From: Tolypocladium sp. Sup5 PDA-1
Taxonomy: Eukaryota; Ascomycota; Sordariomycetes; Hypocreales; Ophiocordycipitaceae
Assembly (NCBI GenBank): GCA_000750105.3
Contig: JPHH03000002.1
Span: 1,364,001 to 1,428,000, forward strand
Direction: 5' to 3'
Length of the DNA: 64,000 nucleotides
The position numbers were made by a program, and so were the translations under genes. The notes below the pieces were generated by a model, which saw only the letters and a list, made by a program, of their open reading frames with translations, was not told the origin of the DNA and made no database searches. This document shows, piece after piece, positions 34,401 through 46,037 of this stretch; positions within the stretch are counted from its first letter, which is position 1, and each line of letters opens with the position of its first letter.

Positions 34401-37400
34401 CTGGGTGTTGCCTTCCTCAGTCAGTCCTCCCCGTAGGTCCAATGAGGAGGGGCCACCACCTATCAGATGGGCCTCCTCCTCGGTCAACCTTGAATCGAAC
34501 TGACAGAGCACAGGTAAACAACATCATCCGACTTGACGAGTCTCTATGGAGCACTCCGTACGGACTAGGCAACTCGCTTGCAGACACAGAAGCCGAAGCC
34601 GAAGCTGGCAACTGACGTGGACCCTCGTCAGGAGCACGACGTACCGTACGGAGCACGACGTACCGGTACGTATCCTTACGCAGAACAAGGATGTTGACGG
34701 GACACGTGCAGTGGAGAAAAGGGCAAAAAGAAGAGCCGCCGTCGATGCGACCAATTCTGCGGCTTGTTTCGGGGATATTCGAGCACCAACAATTACGAAG
34801 TACGTATCGGTAGTCCGTACTCCGTACATCGACTATCCTTCCGTCCGTCAGTCCAGACATACAGACAAACGTGCGGCGTCGAGTGCTTGCCGTGGCTGCT
34901 GTCTGGGTCCGGCTAAACAAACCACCACTGACTCAGGTCCCAGGTCGTCGACTGTTGTCGTCTCGTCTCGTCTCGACATCAATCCGGCGATCCGATTGGC
35001 GGCACAGCCATTGCCGGTCATAACCCAACAATGGGTCGGCCAGCGATCAATTATATCGTCTGGGCGGACGCAGCGCTTTATTACATGGCTCCCGTCAACT
35101 GCATTCTGGCGACGGGGTAATACTTACCTCTACGAGTACATGATTGAAATGCTGCCACGGCTGGGCAAACACACTGGTCCGTCCCATGTTGCGCCTTGGC
35201 TTTACGGGTGGCACCGTCCAATCTGCCAGTGCCACAAGCGTGCGCCAGTGCAATCCGTGGTGCGTAGGATCTGGATGGCTTCTCGGGTGCGGGCACGGAC
35301 CCATTGGATGACACGGCACATCAACGAGACACATCATCACACATGCGATGCAAATCAACTGCGTCCCGGCCATGTCTCAGTCCGCGAAACCAGCCGAACG
35401 CCCCTGTCCCCCTTATGGCCGATGATGGCTCATAGGGCAGCACGACATCGCGGCTGGGCATCCAACCACGCCGTTAACACGAGGGCGAGAGAGGCGAAAA
35501 AGAAAAAGAAAAATAAGAAAAAAAGAGAGAGAACAGCGTGGAGGAGGCAACATGATGCGATCAGCAAGTTGGCAAGTTCGGTTGTCCGTCGAATGTGGCA
35601 ATGGCACGACATACGGACTACCAAGTAACGCCATTGTCGTCCTCGTTTGCGATTGCCGCCTCCCCCACGTTCAGCGGACTATCCGTAGATTGCTCTGGCA
35701 TTCAACATGTTGCGCTGCTGCTACTACTCCGGACAACTATTCCTTTCCCCTCCTAGAACAAGCCGCCGTTGCTGTTCTTGTCTCAAGGACCAGGAGGGTC
35801 ACGGTCTCTCCCCACACAAGCCACGGCGCCTTTTGACTCTCATTTTCTTTTCTTTTTCGGCCTCGGGGGTTGCTCTTCGTTCCACTACTAGCCCGCCCGG
35901 CCCGTCATCCATTCGAATCCGGCTGGGGCGAAGGCCCAAGGGTATTGGTCCATTGGGCGGTGCTGCTAGTATTCGTGCCTAGCACCATGCAGCGCAGACC
36001 CTGGAGCTGCCGGCGCCGTGTCCCCTCCCTGACTTGCAGGCCAAGGGAGTGTGTGTGGGTGGGGAGGGGGGATGGTTCCAGCAGCGCGGACGTCCCCTCT
36101 CGCTGGTGTGCTTTCCTGTTGGTGGTGCAGCCAAGCTCTGCATACCAACCCGGTCTGACATGACGCTCTGATCAAGAGACGCCCCGAGAATGGAGCTGAG
36201 GCGTTTCTCTGTGGGATACCTGCCCAACTCGCCAACGGTCTCGACAACTGCGGTGTTCGTCCAAAGGCCGCGGACCCGTTCTCTTTGTTTTGTTGTTGGC
36301 GAGCGGTGGGCACAATGGAACCTGCTGGGCCACAGCTGGCAGGAGCCCACTCCCTCCTTGGCGAGCAACGGAGAACAGACTCCAGAGGCAGGCCAACCTG
36401 CGTTGCCCCAGTGGATCGTGGATGGGATGTTCATCAGACACCAACGAAACCGCTTCGGGCCCGTGGCCAGGTAACCTGCGTTTTAGTGCCCCGTACGCCA
36501 GGCCCGGGTGCTCTGTCGCCGGCTGCCTGTGTGCTGTCAGCTTGAGGTACTATTTCCTGGATGTTGGGACGACGAGTACGAGTACTATCAGCGTGGTAGT
36601 AGTGGTGGTAGCTCCCGCGTTTTAGCTGGCTCTCCAACCAATACCCGAGCCCAGCGGCGTCGGCCGGCTGATCCCTTGCGCTTAGTACGAGTATCTTGGT
36701 ACGTCCGCAAATCCGCATCGTGTAGCCGGTACGAGTAGTCCGTAGTCCGTACATGCTCCGTACGGTCTACGGACTAGCCCGTATTACAGCGCGTTGCGTT
36801 GGTGTGAATCGCAACCTCCACCCACGGACAAGCAGGCACTTACATGTACAAGCCGCTTACGAGTTACAGCCATCGATGCACCACTGTTGCCGCTTCTCCG
36901 CCCGTCTCTCGAGCAGCTCTCTCATCGCCGTGGCGTGCGTCCTTCGCACGCACAGTCGCAATTGGTTTCAGAACCTATCTTTGCCTTGGAAAGTGCCCGT
37001 TTCTTCGCAGCAGGTTACGTACGAGTACGTACTTGGCCTGCCAGCAGCATGCCCCAGTTCCAGCTTTGATATCCCTGCCGCCGGTCCCAACAGAGAGGAG
37101 CCCTGCATCCGGGTTGGCCGACGCGCGGATGCACTACTGTTGCCTCTACTGCTGGCTACTGCGGCAGCTGGGCGAGAGAGGCCTCAAAGGTACGACTTCA
37201 ACAGCTCCAGGTACGTGCTACGGGCGCTGGAGATTGTTGTTCTCCGCAGCCATCCACCCACACATTCTGTGATCTCACACACCACACCCCAGCCTGCTTT
37301 CAACAGCACAGGGTGCTTGAGTCCCCAGCGGGCGGTGTGCGACAGGGCTCTGGACAGGGCCCCAGCAGGGCCCCCCTCCCTTCCAAGACGCTGGTCCTGC

Positions 37401-38200
37401 CGGTTGTTCCCTGTCACAGCCCTCGAGAGCGCAGCGGGTTGGTTCATCCATGGAATCTTGGGCCCGTGGTGCTAGTCGATTGTGCTACCAAGCTGGCCAA
37501 GGACATTCCCTAGTGTACGAGTACGTGTATCCGTATCTCCCACCACCTCCTCCACCTCCTCTTCCCTCGCACCTTGCCCTTGCCCCCCAACCGTCCTGGC
37601 TCTCGCCCAGCCTGTGGCTCGTTGTTCGTTTTCCTGCTCCTCTACGGACTAGCCCTCCGCCAGTGCACAGGACTCCCATCGCAGCAGGGGTGGGCTCGGG
37701 TGGGAACCCCCGGCGCCATCATACCCTGACTACTCTATTGGTTCTCTCGCAACCACAACCCACAACCCGCCCTCTTTGCGCTGCAGCTAATAGTTGGATC
37801 TCTCGGCTGCGGCTTTGCGTCTGATGGTCTACGGGTAGGTCTCTTCTACTATTTACACTGCTACTACTCCGTACTCCGCACTACGAGTACTTGTGCCTTT
37901 CCTACTGGCTCTTGCCGTCCTCCAGCAACTTGTATCCTCCCTCTCACTCGCACTTACACGCACTCTGCCATTGCCTCACCTCTTCCCATTTCCACATCCA
38001 CTCCCGCCGCCGCCGCCGCCGCCGCGAGACCGTAAGCCCGGTGCCTTGCTCTTCCTGGCCGTCAACACCCAGTGACTGGGGAGGAGACAAGCCAGCGCCG
38101 TCGGGCCAACAGACACACCGCGAGTAAGAGGGCGAGAAGAGAGACATCCACCAGGTTCCGTGCGGGGGCTGCTTTGGTCTCATTGATTGCACAGCGCAGC
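28449..38200. other. gene-free region of about 9.7 kb
   Basis: I find no frame with coding bias, introns in phase or a recognisable family on either strand. Longer frames (for example minus 29292-30053 and plus 34546-35628) are low in coding character and include copies of the dispersed TACGGAGTAC-type motif. The motif occurs near 29965, 30868, 32303, 32413, 33575, 33893-33925, 34105-34136, 34552, 34640-34672, 34797-34830, 36573, 36728-36775, 37018, 37516 and 37867. Simple repeats include CGCCGC runs at 29088-29116 and 38008-38029 and a GGTGC pentamer run at 32787-32808. GC content is not lowered, so there is no sign of repeat-induced mutation of a transposon. Confidence 0.6.
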
Positions 38201-39405
38201 ACAGGCCAGACAGATTGATTCAACCAACCCGTACGGAGTACGGAGTACGGAGTACGGATACGGTACCGGTTCTCTGGCGCGAGACCACCCCTCTGCTCTC
38301 ATCTCATAATACATCGGCCATTTCAGTCCATACCTCTTCTCTCTCCTCCGGCCTCGTCTCGCCCCTCTTCGACCCAGCCGCTCGCTCCCTGTTACCTCTG
38401 CGCCTCACCTGCTCAACGACATACCCAGGGACCAACAGCCCCGACTCTTTTATCCCAGTCCCCTTTGGACCGGGATTTTCATCCGCCATCTTGAGCCATC
38501 GGCATTCCCAACCTTCGCCAGTCTCGCCGCCCCGAGCCCTGCTCCGCGATACTCATCACGGGACATAGCAGTGCCACGGCCATTGTTCGGACAAGCTCGT
38601 TAGCAGTCAGCCGCAACTGCAACCCCCGGCCTCTCTTCGCTCCGGTCAATCGAGCTGACCTATCCGTACTGCCGCCCCGAGAGAAGCTCATTGCCAGCGA
38701 GCTGCCTTTTGCTGAAATACCAAGGACGGGTCTGACAGCCGCCCAAGCTGCCGCAACTCGAAGTGTTCATGGGCCAACGGGTGGACTGCTCATACCTTCA
38801 ACGCGCCAAACGTTGAAGACGACGTTGAAGTTGACACTACCCAGTCCCAGAGAACCACTAAAAGCAAATCGGACGCCTTCTGGCGTGTTCGCACTGGTCG
38901 ACATATACCGACAAATATCGCAACTATCAGGGTATCCTCCTGCGGTATAACCCCAGCATACTCTGAAGCAACCGACTGGAACACCTGTAGACGCAATTCT
39001 CTCTGCTCTGGTCTCTGACTATCTCGTCCGACGTCATTCTCACGGAAAAGTGCAAAACCCCAGGCACGGTACCGACGACGACAGGCGTTACGATTGGCCT
39101 TGGTCGCTCACTTCGGTGCTCGCGAATCGAGTTGACATCTGTCAACGTTACACGACATCCTCCCTCTTCAGCGCCGCTCTTCGGAATCTAAGCACACCCC
39201 CTCGCACCAGACATACACTCCGCAGCACGCACGCCTACTCGCCAACCATCGCACGACATGCAATAGAAGGCCAGCTTTCGAACATCCAGTCATCTTGCAC
39301 AAGGCCATTCAGCCACTTGTCCACCGTTGGTCTTTAGGACGCAGCACTACTGCCGTCCCCACCTCATCCAGCAACGCCTCGAGCAGCAGCCCGTCACACG
39401 CCCAA

Positions 39406-39467
39406 GTAAGATGAAGTCTCCTCCGACATTTTAATGCTAGTCATGTTGTCGGTATCTAACGCTACAG
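39406..39467 (+). other. probable 5'UTR intron 1 of the DUF2841 gene
   Basis: A GTAAGA donor, a TATCTAAC branch site at 39453-39460 and a CTACAG acceptor define a 62-nt intron of ordinary fungal size upstream of the start codon. Confidence 0.55.
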
Positions 39468-39507
39468 TAGATCCTGGCCCGACCGCTCACCCGGTATCCG
39501 GCATAAC

Positions 39508-39590
39508 GTAAGCTCTCTGGAACCGAGCATACAAAAGCCCCGGTCTTGGCCAAGGCCCTCGGGCAGAAGCTGATCAAACTTCGTTTACAG
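39508..39590 (+). other. probable 5'UTR intron 2 of the DUF2841 gene
   Basis: A GTAAGC donor, a GCTGATC-type branch site near 39570 and a TTTACAG acceptor define an 83-nt intron, 49 nt upstream of the ATG. Confidence 0.5.
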
Positions 39591-39639
39591 AGCAGCATTT
39601 AATTGAGCTTCAAAACAACACCACACCAATTCACTAGCC

Positions 39640-41741
39640 ATGGTTCGGGACTGGCCGCGGGACTCGTTCCCACGGCAGCAGTCGTTCCAGCAGCAATGCT
39701 ACCCTCCTGCTACTCGGCACCCCTCGTTCCACCACGAACGATACGGCCAGGATGCAGTTCCGCGACAAGACTCGTTCCCACAAGAACGGTATCCGATCGA
39801 GGCAAACGACAACGCCCGCTTTCAAGACCCTTACGACATGCACCGCCGACAGCCACCGATGGTGAGTTGAATGTTCCAACGTCTTGGCGTGGGTTAGCCT
39901 ACTGACGCAGGCGTGTCTGCTGTGCAGCAAATCGACGAGGCGCTGCGTTCACATTGCGGCATCGCGGCGAAGCAGTACTTCGTTGCTGCTATCACGGAGG
40001 AGGGACTCCCTATGACTTTCTTCAGCCCCGGCCAGAAGTTGCACGACAACACCATCCGTCAATTTTTTGATACGAACAAGTTCCAGCAGGTCATGAGTAG
40101 AATCGATTCAGGTCGGTTCAATCTTGCACCCGTGGCGGTTTCCGACGCTGACCAGTTCGTGCCAGGCGCTGATCCCATGCTGGAAGATGGGTTCGGCTTT
40201 GAAGGGGACATGTACGGTCGCCCGGGAGCCTTTGGCAGAGTTCGGGCCATCGAACGGCGTCGCAGCTCCGTCTTCGATGAATGGGGTAGCCCAGCACGAC
40301 AAGGCCGCAAGAGACCGAGAGCCCGCCACCCCGTCAACGACGATGACGACGTTCCGATGACAGTATCTTCGCGCAGAGGCATCAAGGTTGGCGACTCGGA
40401 GGCAGTGTGGAGCTTTTACGAGCAGCGGTTCAAGAACTGCCAGCAAACGGCCTGCAAGCTGATTGCGAAGGCTTGGGTCAAGGCGGTCGAGCCGAAGAAG
40501 CAGTCGACCCATCCGTATACGGGAAGCGACGAGAAGGCACCAGACTGGTGGCCAAAGCCGTGGGGCCCGACCAAGGACGACAAAGTCCGGCACAAGGAGC
40601 CAGATCATCTGTATAAACGAGGTGAGCTGACCCGTCGGTTACCGGGCCCGCCTAGCCAAGCATGTTGCTAACAACTTGACTGCAGAACGTGTGCATCTTC
40701 TCGCTCACATCCTGAGACTGGTGGTGGAACCTAATGCCAAGCAACACGTCGACATTCAGAAGCTCGCTCTGAACGTCAAGAAGCTCGAGGAGACGACTAA
40801 TGAAGCCCTGTCAGCATTTTTCATGGATAACGAGACAAACGCGAAGAAGAGACCATATCTGAATGAGATCTTCAAGATGGCTCGCCAAGAGGAGCGATTC
40901 AAGAATGGAGAGATAGGTACGGCGGACCCCTTTCAAAACGTTGCGCGGAGGGGCTTGGACGCTGACTGGATCTCCAGATGACTCGACCGAGGTCTATGTC
41001 ATGGCTGAAGACAAGGTTCCGGAGAGCTACGCATCAGACAACGATGATGGGCCTTTCATCAAGGACGAGGAGGAACACGATGTCCAACGCTCGAAGCCCG
41101 CTGCGACGCATTGCATAGTTCACACGCCGACGACGGCTCCGGCCAACGGACACACTCTTCACGGCGGCCCAGGCCCATTCATGGGGGATCTCCCAGTCAG
41201 GGGGACGCCATTCCATCCGCCAATGATACAGACAGAACTCGCGCCGCAACAACACGCCTTTGTCGAGAGCGCAGGCATACCCGTCAACGACCAAGCCGCA
41301 GTCAACACTGGAGGCGGTGGTGCTCTCACCCTAGATCTGGGTGCCAGTCCCCACGATACCAGCAGACGACCGTCGGTTTTCAGCGAATACGCCAGCCCCG
41401 GCGGCGGCAATCTGTACCCCCAACAGTGGCAACAGAGCTCGGCCGGCCCCAACGCATCACCAATGTACGCCTACACAGCGCAGCAGCCAGCACCGCAGCA
41501 GCCTGCCTTTGTCAACCAGACAGTTCAGATGAACCCCGGGCAGCCATTCATGGCGAGCTCGTTTGAAGGTTCGCCGCGACCCGAGTATGACGCAAATGGG
41601 AACCCTATATTTCGGGCTGGAGACATGCCACCGACCCCGGTCAGCCAGCAGCAGGGATACTATGTGCCGAGCGATGGGCGCGGGGGGCTACGCGTCATGA
41701 GCCACGTCGTGGACAGTGTGACGAGGAACCCCGTTCAATAA
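39640..41741 (+). CDS. DUF2841 domain protein, possible regulator
   Basis: Exons are 39640-39861, 39928-40621, 40686-40916 and 40978-41741, giving 636 residues. The N-terminus is Arg/Gln/Phe-rich (FPRQQSFQQQ). A folded segment follows (QIDEALRSHCGIAAKQYFVA). The DUF2841 core runs from about 235 to 345: VWSFYEQRFKNCQQTACKLI, AWVKAVEPKKQSTHPYTG, DWWPKPWG and ERVHLLAHILRLVVEP. A short basic patch (GRKRPRARHP) at about 205 is a plausible nuclear signal. The C-terminal 250 residues are Pro/Gln/Gly-rich and probably disordered. All splice joins are in phase; an alternative acceptor at 39910 would shift the frame. DUF2841 has no established biochemical activity; a role in transcription is inferred from composition and from the very long upstream region. 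Confidence 0.9.
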
Positions 41742-42334
41742 GGTATACACGCACGCACGCTATACCGAAACGATGACTTGCTTGTTGCCGCGTGCGTGGC
41801 CCGCTGCTGCTTCTTTTGACGCGTGAGATGCAGCCTCGCATGAGGAGTACCCATATAGGAGGATATGGTATCCGGGACGGAGCAGGCCGTGCGTATATAA
41901 GGGAGGAACGCTTGACGACAGCCTTTGTTTTTTGTCGATACCACACATAATGTTCATTTCGGCGAGCTCAGCAGTCGTGCGATTGGAACTGCAACTAGGT
42001 GTTTACCCTCTTTGGAATATCTCGATGCACCTCTGTCAAGACACGAAAGCCTTGCCCAACGGGCAGCTCATTGGACCTTGTTCCTGCTTTTCTGGTCTTT
42101 CCTGGTTTGCTTTCCTTCTCTGTTCTACGGCGCGATTATGCCTGCTTCGGCAGGGGACAAGACTTTTGTTTTTGCTTGGACTCTCATGGGAGGCACTTTG
42201 TTCTGAAAATTTCTCATGGCGGATTATCACCGTATACCCGGAGCATTGACGGCTGGTATTTTGGCTTGGTGGCTTTGCTTGGACGAAACAGTTGCATGTA
42301 TAACTGGTTCTTACCTCGCCTGCGATTCTTTTTC

Positions 42335-42384
42335 CCCCGTGTTGGACCCCGTGTTGGACCCCGTGTGGATCCCGTGTTGGATTC
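42335..42384. repeat. 12-nt minisatellite
   Basis: About four tandem copies of CCCCGTGTTGGA, the third and fourth slightly diverged. Confidence 0.85.
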
Positions 42385-42765
42385 GGCGAATATCGGCACG
42401 GCAGAGGTATTACCTACCTTACTGCACTCGACAAGTTGTTGCCCCCCCCCCTCGGGTGTGTTTTGTGGCGACGAGTTCCCGCCTTGACGCAGGGGTGACT
42501 TTGACAGTTGTTTGTGTCGCATCTGGGCCGTTTTTGTGGCATGGCTTCTGGGAGTTTGTTCTCGTGCTGCGTTGCAGGTGGTGGCCAATGGCAAAGCTGC
42601 ACGTTTGGCCCGCCGCTGCACTGCACGAAGGGGTCTTGCCAGATCGGCGGGTGGAAGGACAAAGGCGACTCGGGCGTTGGGGGACGTCGAAAAACTGAAC
42701 CGCGCGTTGTCGTCTCTTCCCTCTGCCCTTGGGCCACCGGGTTGGGAGGCGGCCCTTGCACGGAA

Positions 42766-42784
42766 GGGGGGGGGGGGGGGGGGG
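42766..42784. repeat. homopolymer G run
   Basis: Nineteen consecutive G. Its true length may be uncertain for sequencing reasons. Confidence 0.9.
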
Positions 42785-43096
42785 CGGCTGAGTGTGGCTT
42801 GCATGGGGAGCGAACCGGGCGGGCGAGGCCAGAGGCGAGGGCCAGGCCAGGCCAGGCTGGTGATGGGCAGTTTGGTTGGTCATGGGACGCGAGTCTCGTC
42901 GCCTGCAGATATGTGCTGGCCTTTCTGGTGGCGCCGAATGGGGCTGTTCCTGTGCTGCGGTTTTCTGTTGTTGCAAACATCATGGATACGCCTTTACGAC
43001 TTGTGAACGAACGTCTTTGCATGTTGTTTGTTTGTTGCTCTTGGTTTTACTCGCAGTTGCGCGTTTTGTGTGTGATACGGACGCACAGATGGGATG

Positions 43097-43101
43097 GGAC
43101 G

Positions 43102-43136
<35 letters not shown>

Positions 43137-43172
43137 TGACAGACAAACGGACGGACGGACGGATCTACAGTA
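43097..43172. repeat. GGAC/AGAC tetranucleotide array
   Basis: GGAC units flank a core of about eight AGAC units, with single-base interruptions. Confidence 0.9.
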
Positions 43173-45061
43173 CGAGTAGGGCCCGGTATGTGGCAGCGCA
43201 ACTGCCGACGCAGAACCGGAGCAGCGCAAGATATTCCAGGGTACTTCCGTACGTACTACGTACCAGGCACGAAAGTATTACTTGCAGAATGCATCATCCT
43301 TCGCTCTTTGAGTTGTGGCTTGCATGTTCCGCGCGGGAAGAGGAAGCACGTTGCGAAAATGGTTCCCGGGCGATGCAGGGGCTGCGGCGGGGACGGCGCC
43401 GCACCTTCAACCTCGCTCTCCGTCTGTACACGGTGGTGTGCCGAAACTAGAGACGGGTTGGATACTACTCCGTAGGGAGCTTAGATACGCAAAAAGGGTC
43501 ATGTTCTTTTCGCCAATCCCAGCCACCCGGTCCTGCGACCGACCCCGGAGCGGCATACCCCGTAAGTTACCGTACGTATTCGTACCGTCTTCCCTGGCCC
43601 TGTGAATAGCAGCCTCCGACGTATATACCTCCATGTACAGGGGCCTTCGCATGTACCTACGAGTACGTTCCTACTCCGCAGCAAAGAGCAACAGCAGGAG
43701 GGAAATAAATGAGGGGAGGAACGTGCGTGCTGTACGATGAGAGTGGACGGCCGGCATGCCGTGTAACAGCCCCCCGTGGGCCACGGGCGGGTGTCGGCTA
43801 GAGCCCAGTTGCCCTTCCTTTGCTGGCCCCCATATTCGTTCAACAGCCCAAGTCGTCCATCCCGCACCGCGCCCCGGCCCGTCCAATGACCGGGCTTCGG
43901 GGCGCTGCTCCGTACCAGTAAATGCAGCGGCGGCATGAGCGCGAATGAGAATAAATGAAAGAGAGAGGATAGCGGGCATATATTAGTACATATGTGTATG
44001 CACACACAGACCGATGCTCGCCAGCAACCAACCAAGCCACCCTCCCCTCCCTCCACCTGCACCACATCGCGACCTGGCCTGGGTCGAGTCCACGTCTCCG
44101 GGGGAGAAGAGCCACATCTCCACAGCCTCGTCCCCATGCTGCAGCAGGGTATACAGTAGGTAGGAAAAGAGGTCCGTCTCGAACAGGAGGTCCCTGCGGC
44201 GCAAAAGTTCGATACTCTTGCCTCGCCTTGCCTCTACCTTACCCCGAGTGGTTCGTTTCGTTGTGGCCCCCCGCCATCGGCCTCGTTGCAAGTTGCAGAT
44301 AGCTCGTCCCGCACGTGAACCTGTACCTGTACATGCACTGATGCACCGTCGAAGCAGCTGCATCACGGCCGGTCACAAGCCAATGTGGCTGCGTCATCCC
44401 ACAGACGGGGAGCTGCAGGCTGGGCTTCCGGGCCTGTACGGACGACATAACCCGCAGGGGGCGAGCACTGACCCCGTCAACCGCGCTGTACCAGGTAGGC
44501 TGTCGTTCAAACAAGCAGGACATGGATGGGGGACCAACGACCCGACACCCGCATGCTGCGTACGAACTTGCATGTATTCGTGGTCCGCAGCTTCATCAAA
44601 GGAAAGTCCCGGCTCCATTCCCTGAAACTACCTGTGCGTGCCCTGCCCAGCTATCCATCCATCCAGCAACCAATCGTCTGTACCCTACTTCGTACAATCC
44701 ACCGCCCAACGCCTAGCTGCCTTAAATAGAACTTTGCAAGAGTGAAGAAACGTATGCGGGAAACTTTCATCTGCCAGACTGGCAAACTCAAGCTCAACAC
44801 GAGGGAGCCCAATCCACCTCTCTAAAGGCCAGGCTGCATATATATCCACGCAGGCGGATGCATTATAGATGGCTCCCTCGTAGTTGCGAAATCAAGAGTA
44901 CTTGTAATCAGATAACCTGCCAAGAAATGATGCGTCGTCATCATCGGGCGAGTGACGGCGGCCGCTTGTTGATTGTTGACGCAGCGTCACCGAATCCACG
45001 TGGCTCAGAGCCCATCCGGGCCAGTCAACGGAGGAAACGATACCAGGGCCTGCCCGTGCTC

Positions 45062-46037
45062 CTAGCCCGACGCGGCGCCTATGTTCGGCTCTTCCTTTGG
45101 TTGCGGCGGCTCGAGACCCGCGTTTTGTGCCACCCTCTTCCACGTCTCCAGCTCTCTGTACAGCCGCTCGCACTCCTGCTTGAGCTTATCGTTGGAAGCG
45201 CTGAGCTCGGTGATGGCCTGCTCCGTAAGCAGCTTCTCCAGCGTCCACTTCTCAATGTTCTGCTGCTCATTCTCCTTGAGCTGCGAGATGAAGCTCACTG
45301 CGCGCTGCAGGATCGAGCCCTTGTTCTTCTCGCATCCCGGAACAATCTTGGCCAACTCGTTGATGCCTTCATTTATCGTCTCACGACGCCGCCGTTCCAC
45401 TGCGAGCACAGTCAGCTTCTTGCACCCAACAAGAACACACGAGCAATTTCGTCTCACCTTCTTTGTGGTTGTCCTTTCGCATCTTATGCCACTCCTCTGA
45501 TCCAACGCTCGGCTTTGAGTTCCCCGTGGCGGACGAGGTAGAGTACCGATGGCCCTGAGGCTGGATACCATTGGACGGAGGTTGCTGATTCGGGTTCACG
45601 GCCGATGTATCCAAGATGCCATCTGGCGAGACGTCCGGATTGAAAGCGTTGTCGTGGCCGTGGTCCCCGTCGGAGCCTGCCTGGGCCGCAAACTGCTCCT
45701 CTGTTGATGGAGGCACATGGAGAGTCGGATACATTCCGAGCGCAGCCTGTGCCGTGCTCGTAGCATTGGACGGGTCTGACGTTTCGGAGTGTTCGGCAGC
45801 AGCGGCCTGCTGGAGGGCGTTGAAGTCGGCCACATTGACACCGCTCGCTGCCGCGGCTTGCGTCGCCTCGATGGCATTCTCGATGAAAGCGGCCGTGTCA
45901 GCAGTCATGGCTGCGGGAGGAGCAGCGCGCTTAGCACGCGTGGCTCCGGGGCTCTCCGCGTCTCGCTTTCGCTTTTGGCCTGGCGAGCCTGTGAGGCTGG
46001 AGAGGTCAGGCTGCTCAGTCGCGACTGACTCAGACAT
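45062..46037 (-). CDS. CBF1: bHLH-leucine zipper factor, CBF1-like
   Basis: Exons are 46037-45458 and 45399-45062, giving 305 residues. The basic region is split by the 58-nt intron (GTGAGA donor, AGCTGAC branch, CTCGCAG acceptor): ...DNHKE joins V-ERRRRETINEGINEL. His191, Glu195 and Arg199 give the class B pattern that reads CACGTG. The loop-helix 2 (GCEKNKGSILQRAVSFISQL) leads directly into a heptad coiled coil (IEKWTLEKLLTEQAITELSA...ECERLYRELETW). The N-terminal half is Ala/Ser/Asp-rich with a KRKR patch. This matches Cbf1/Cpf1, which binds centromere element I in yeasts and sulfur-metabolism promoters; in filamentous fungi the sulfur and general E-box role is more likely. Function is by family. 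Confidence 0.9.

Larger units (their letters stand above)
38201..39639 (+). promoter_or_regulatory. probable promoter and long 5' leader of the DUF2841 gene
   Basis: A cluster of three head-to-tail TACGGAG units lies at 38229-38258. From about 38330 the strand becomes C/T-rich with many CCTC and CAACA runs, typical of long fungal leaders, up to the ATG at 39640. Two intron-like segments interrupt it (listed separately). Several upstream ATGs are present, so the leader could control translation. The transcription start is not determined. Confidence 0.45.
41742..45061. other. intergenic region with several simple repeats, no gene seen
   Basis: This is the space between the 3' ends of the DUF2841 gene and the CBF1-like gene. 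It contains a 12-nt minisatellite (unit CCCCGTGTTGGA, about four copies, 42335-42384), a run of 19 G at 42766-42784, a GGAC/AGAC tetranucleotide array at 43097-43172, and dispersed-motif copies near 43246, 43569 and 43650. No frame looks coding. Confidence 0.55.

Noticed and set aside
34546..35628. 360-codon plus-strand frame in the gene-free region
   Set aside because: No coding bias, no recognisable motif, and it runs through several copies of the dispersed TACGGAGTAC motif.
28449..39639. Transposon or RIP-mutated element as the cause of the gene desert
   Set aside because: No AT-rich composition, no long terminal or inverted repeats, and no transposase or reverse-transcriptase fragments could be read.
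39911..39927. Earlier acceptor for the first coding intron of the DUF2841 gene
   Set aside because: Using GCAG at 39910 shifts the frame and destroys the protein; the acceptor at 39927 keeps it.
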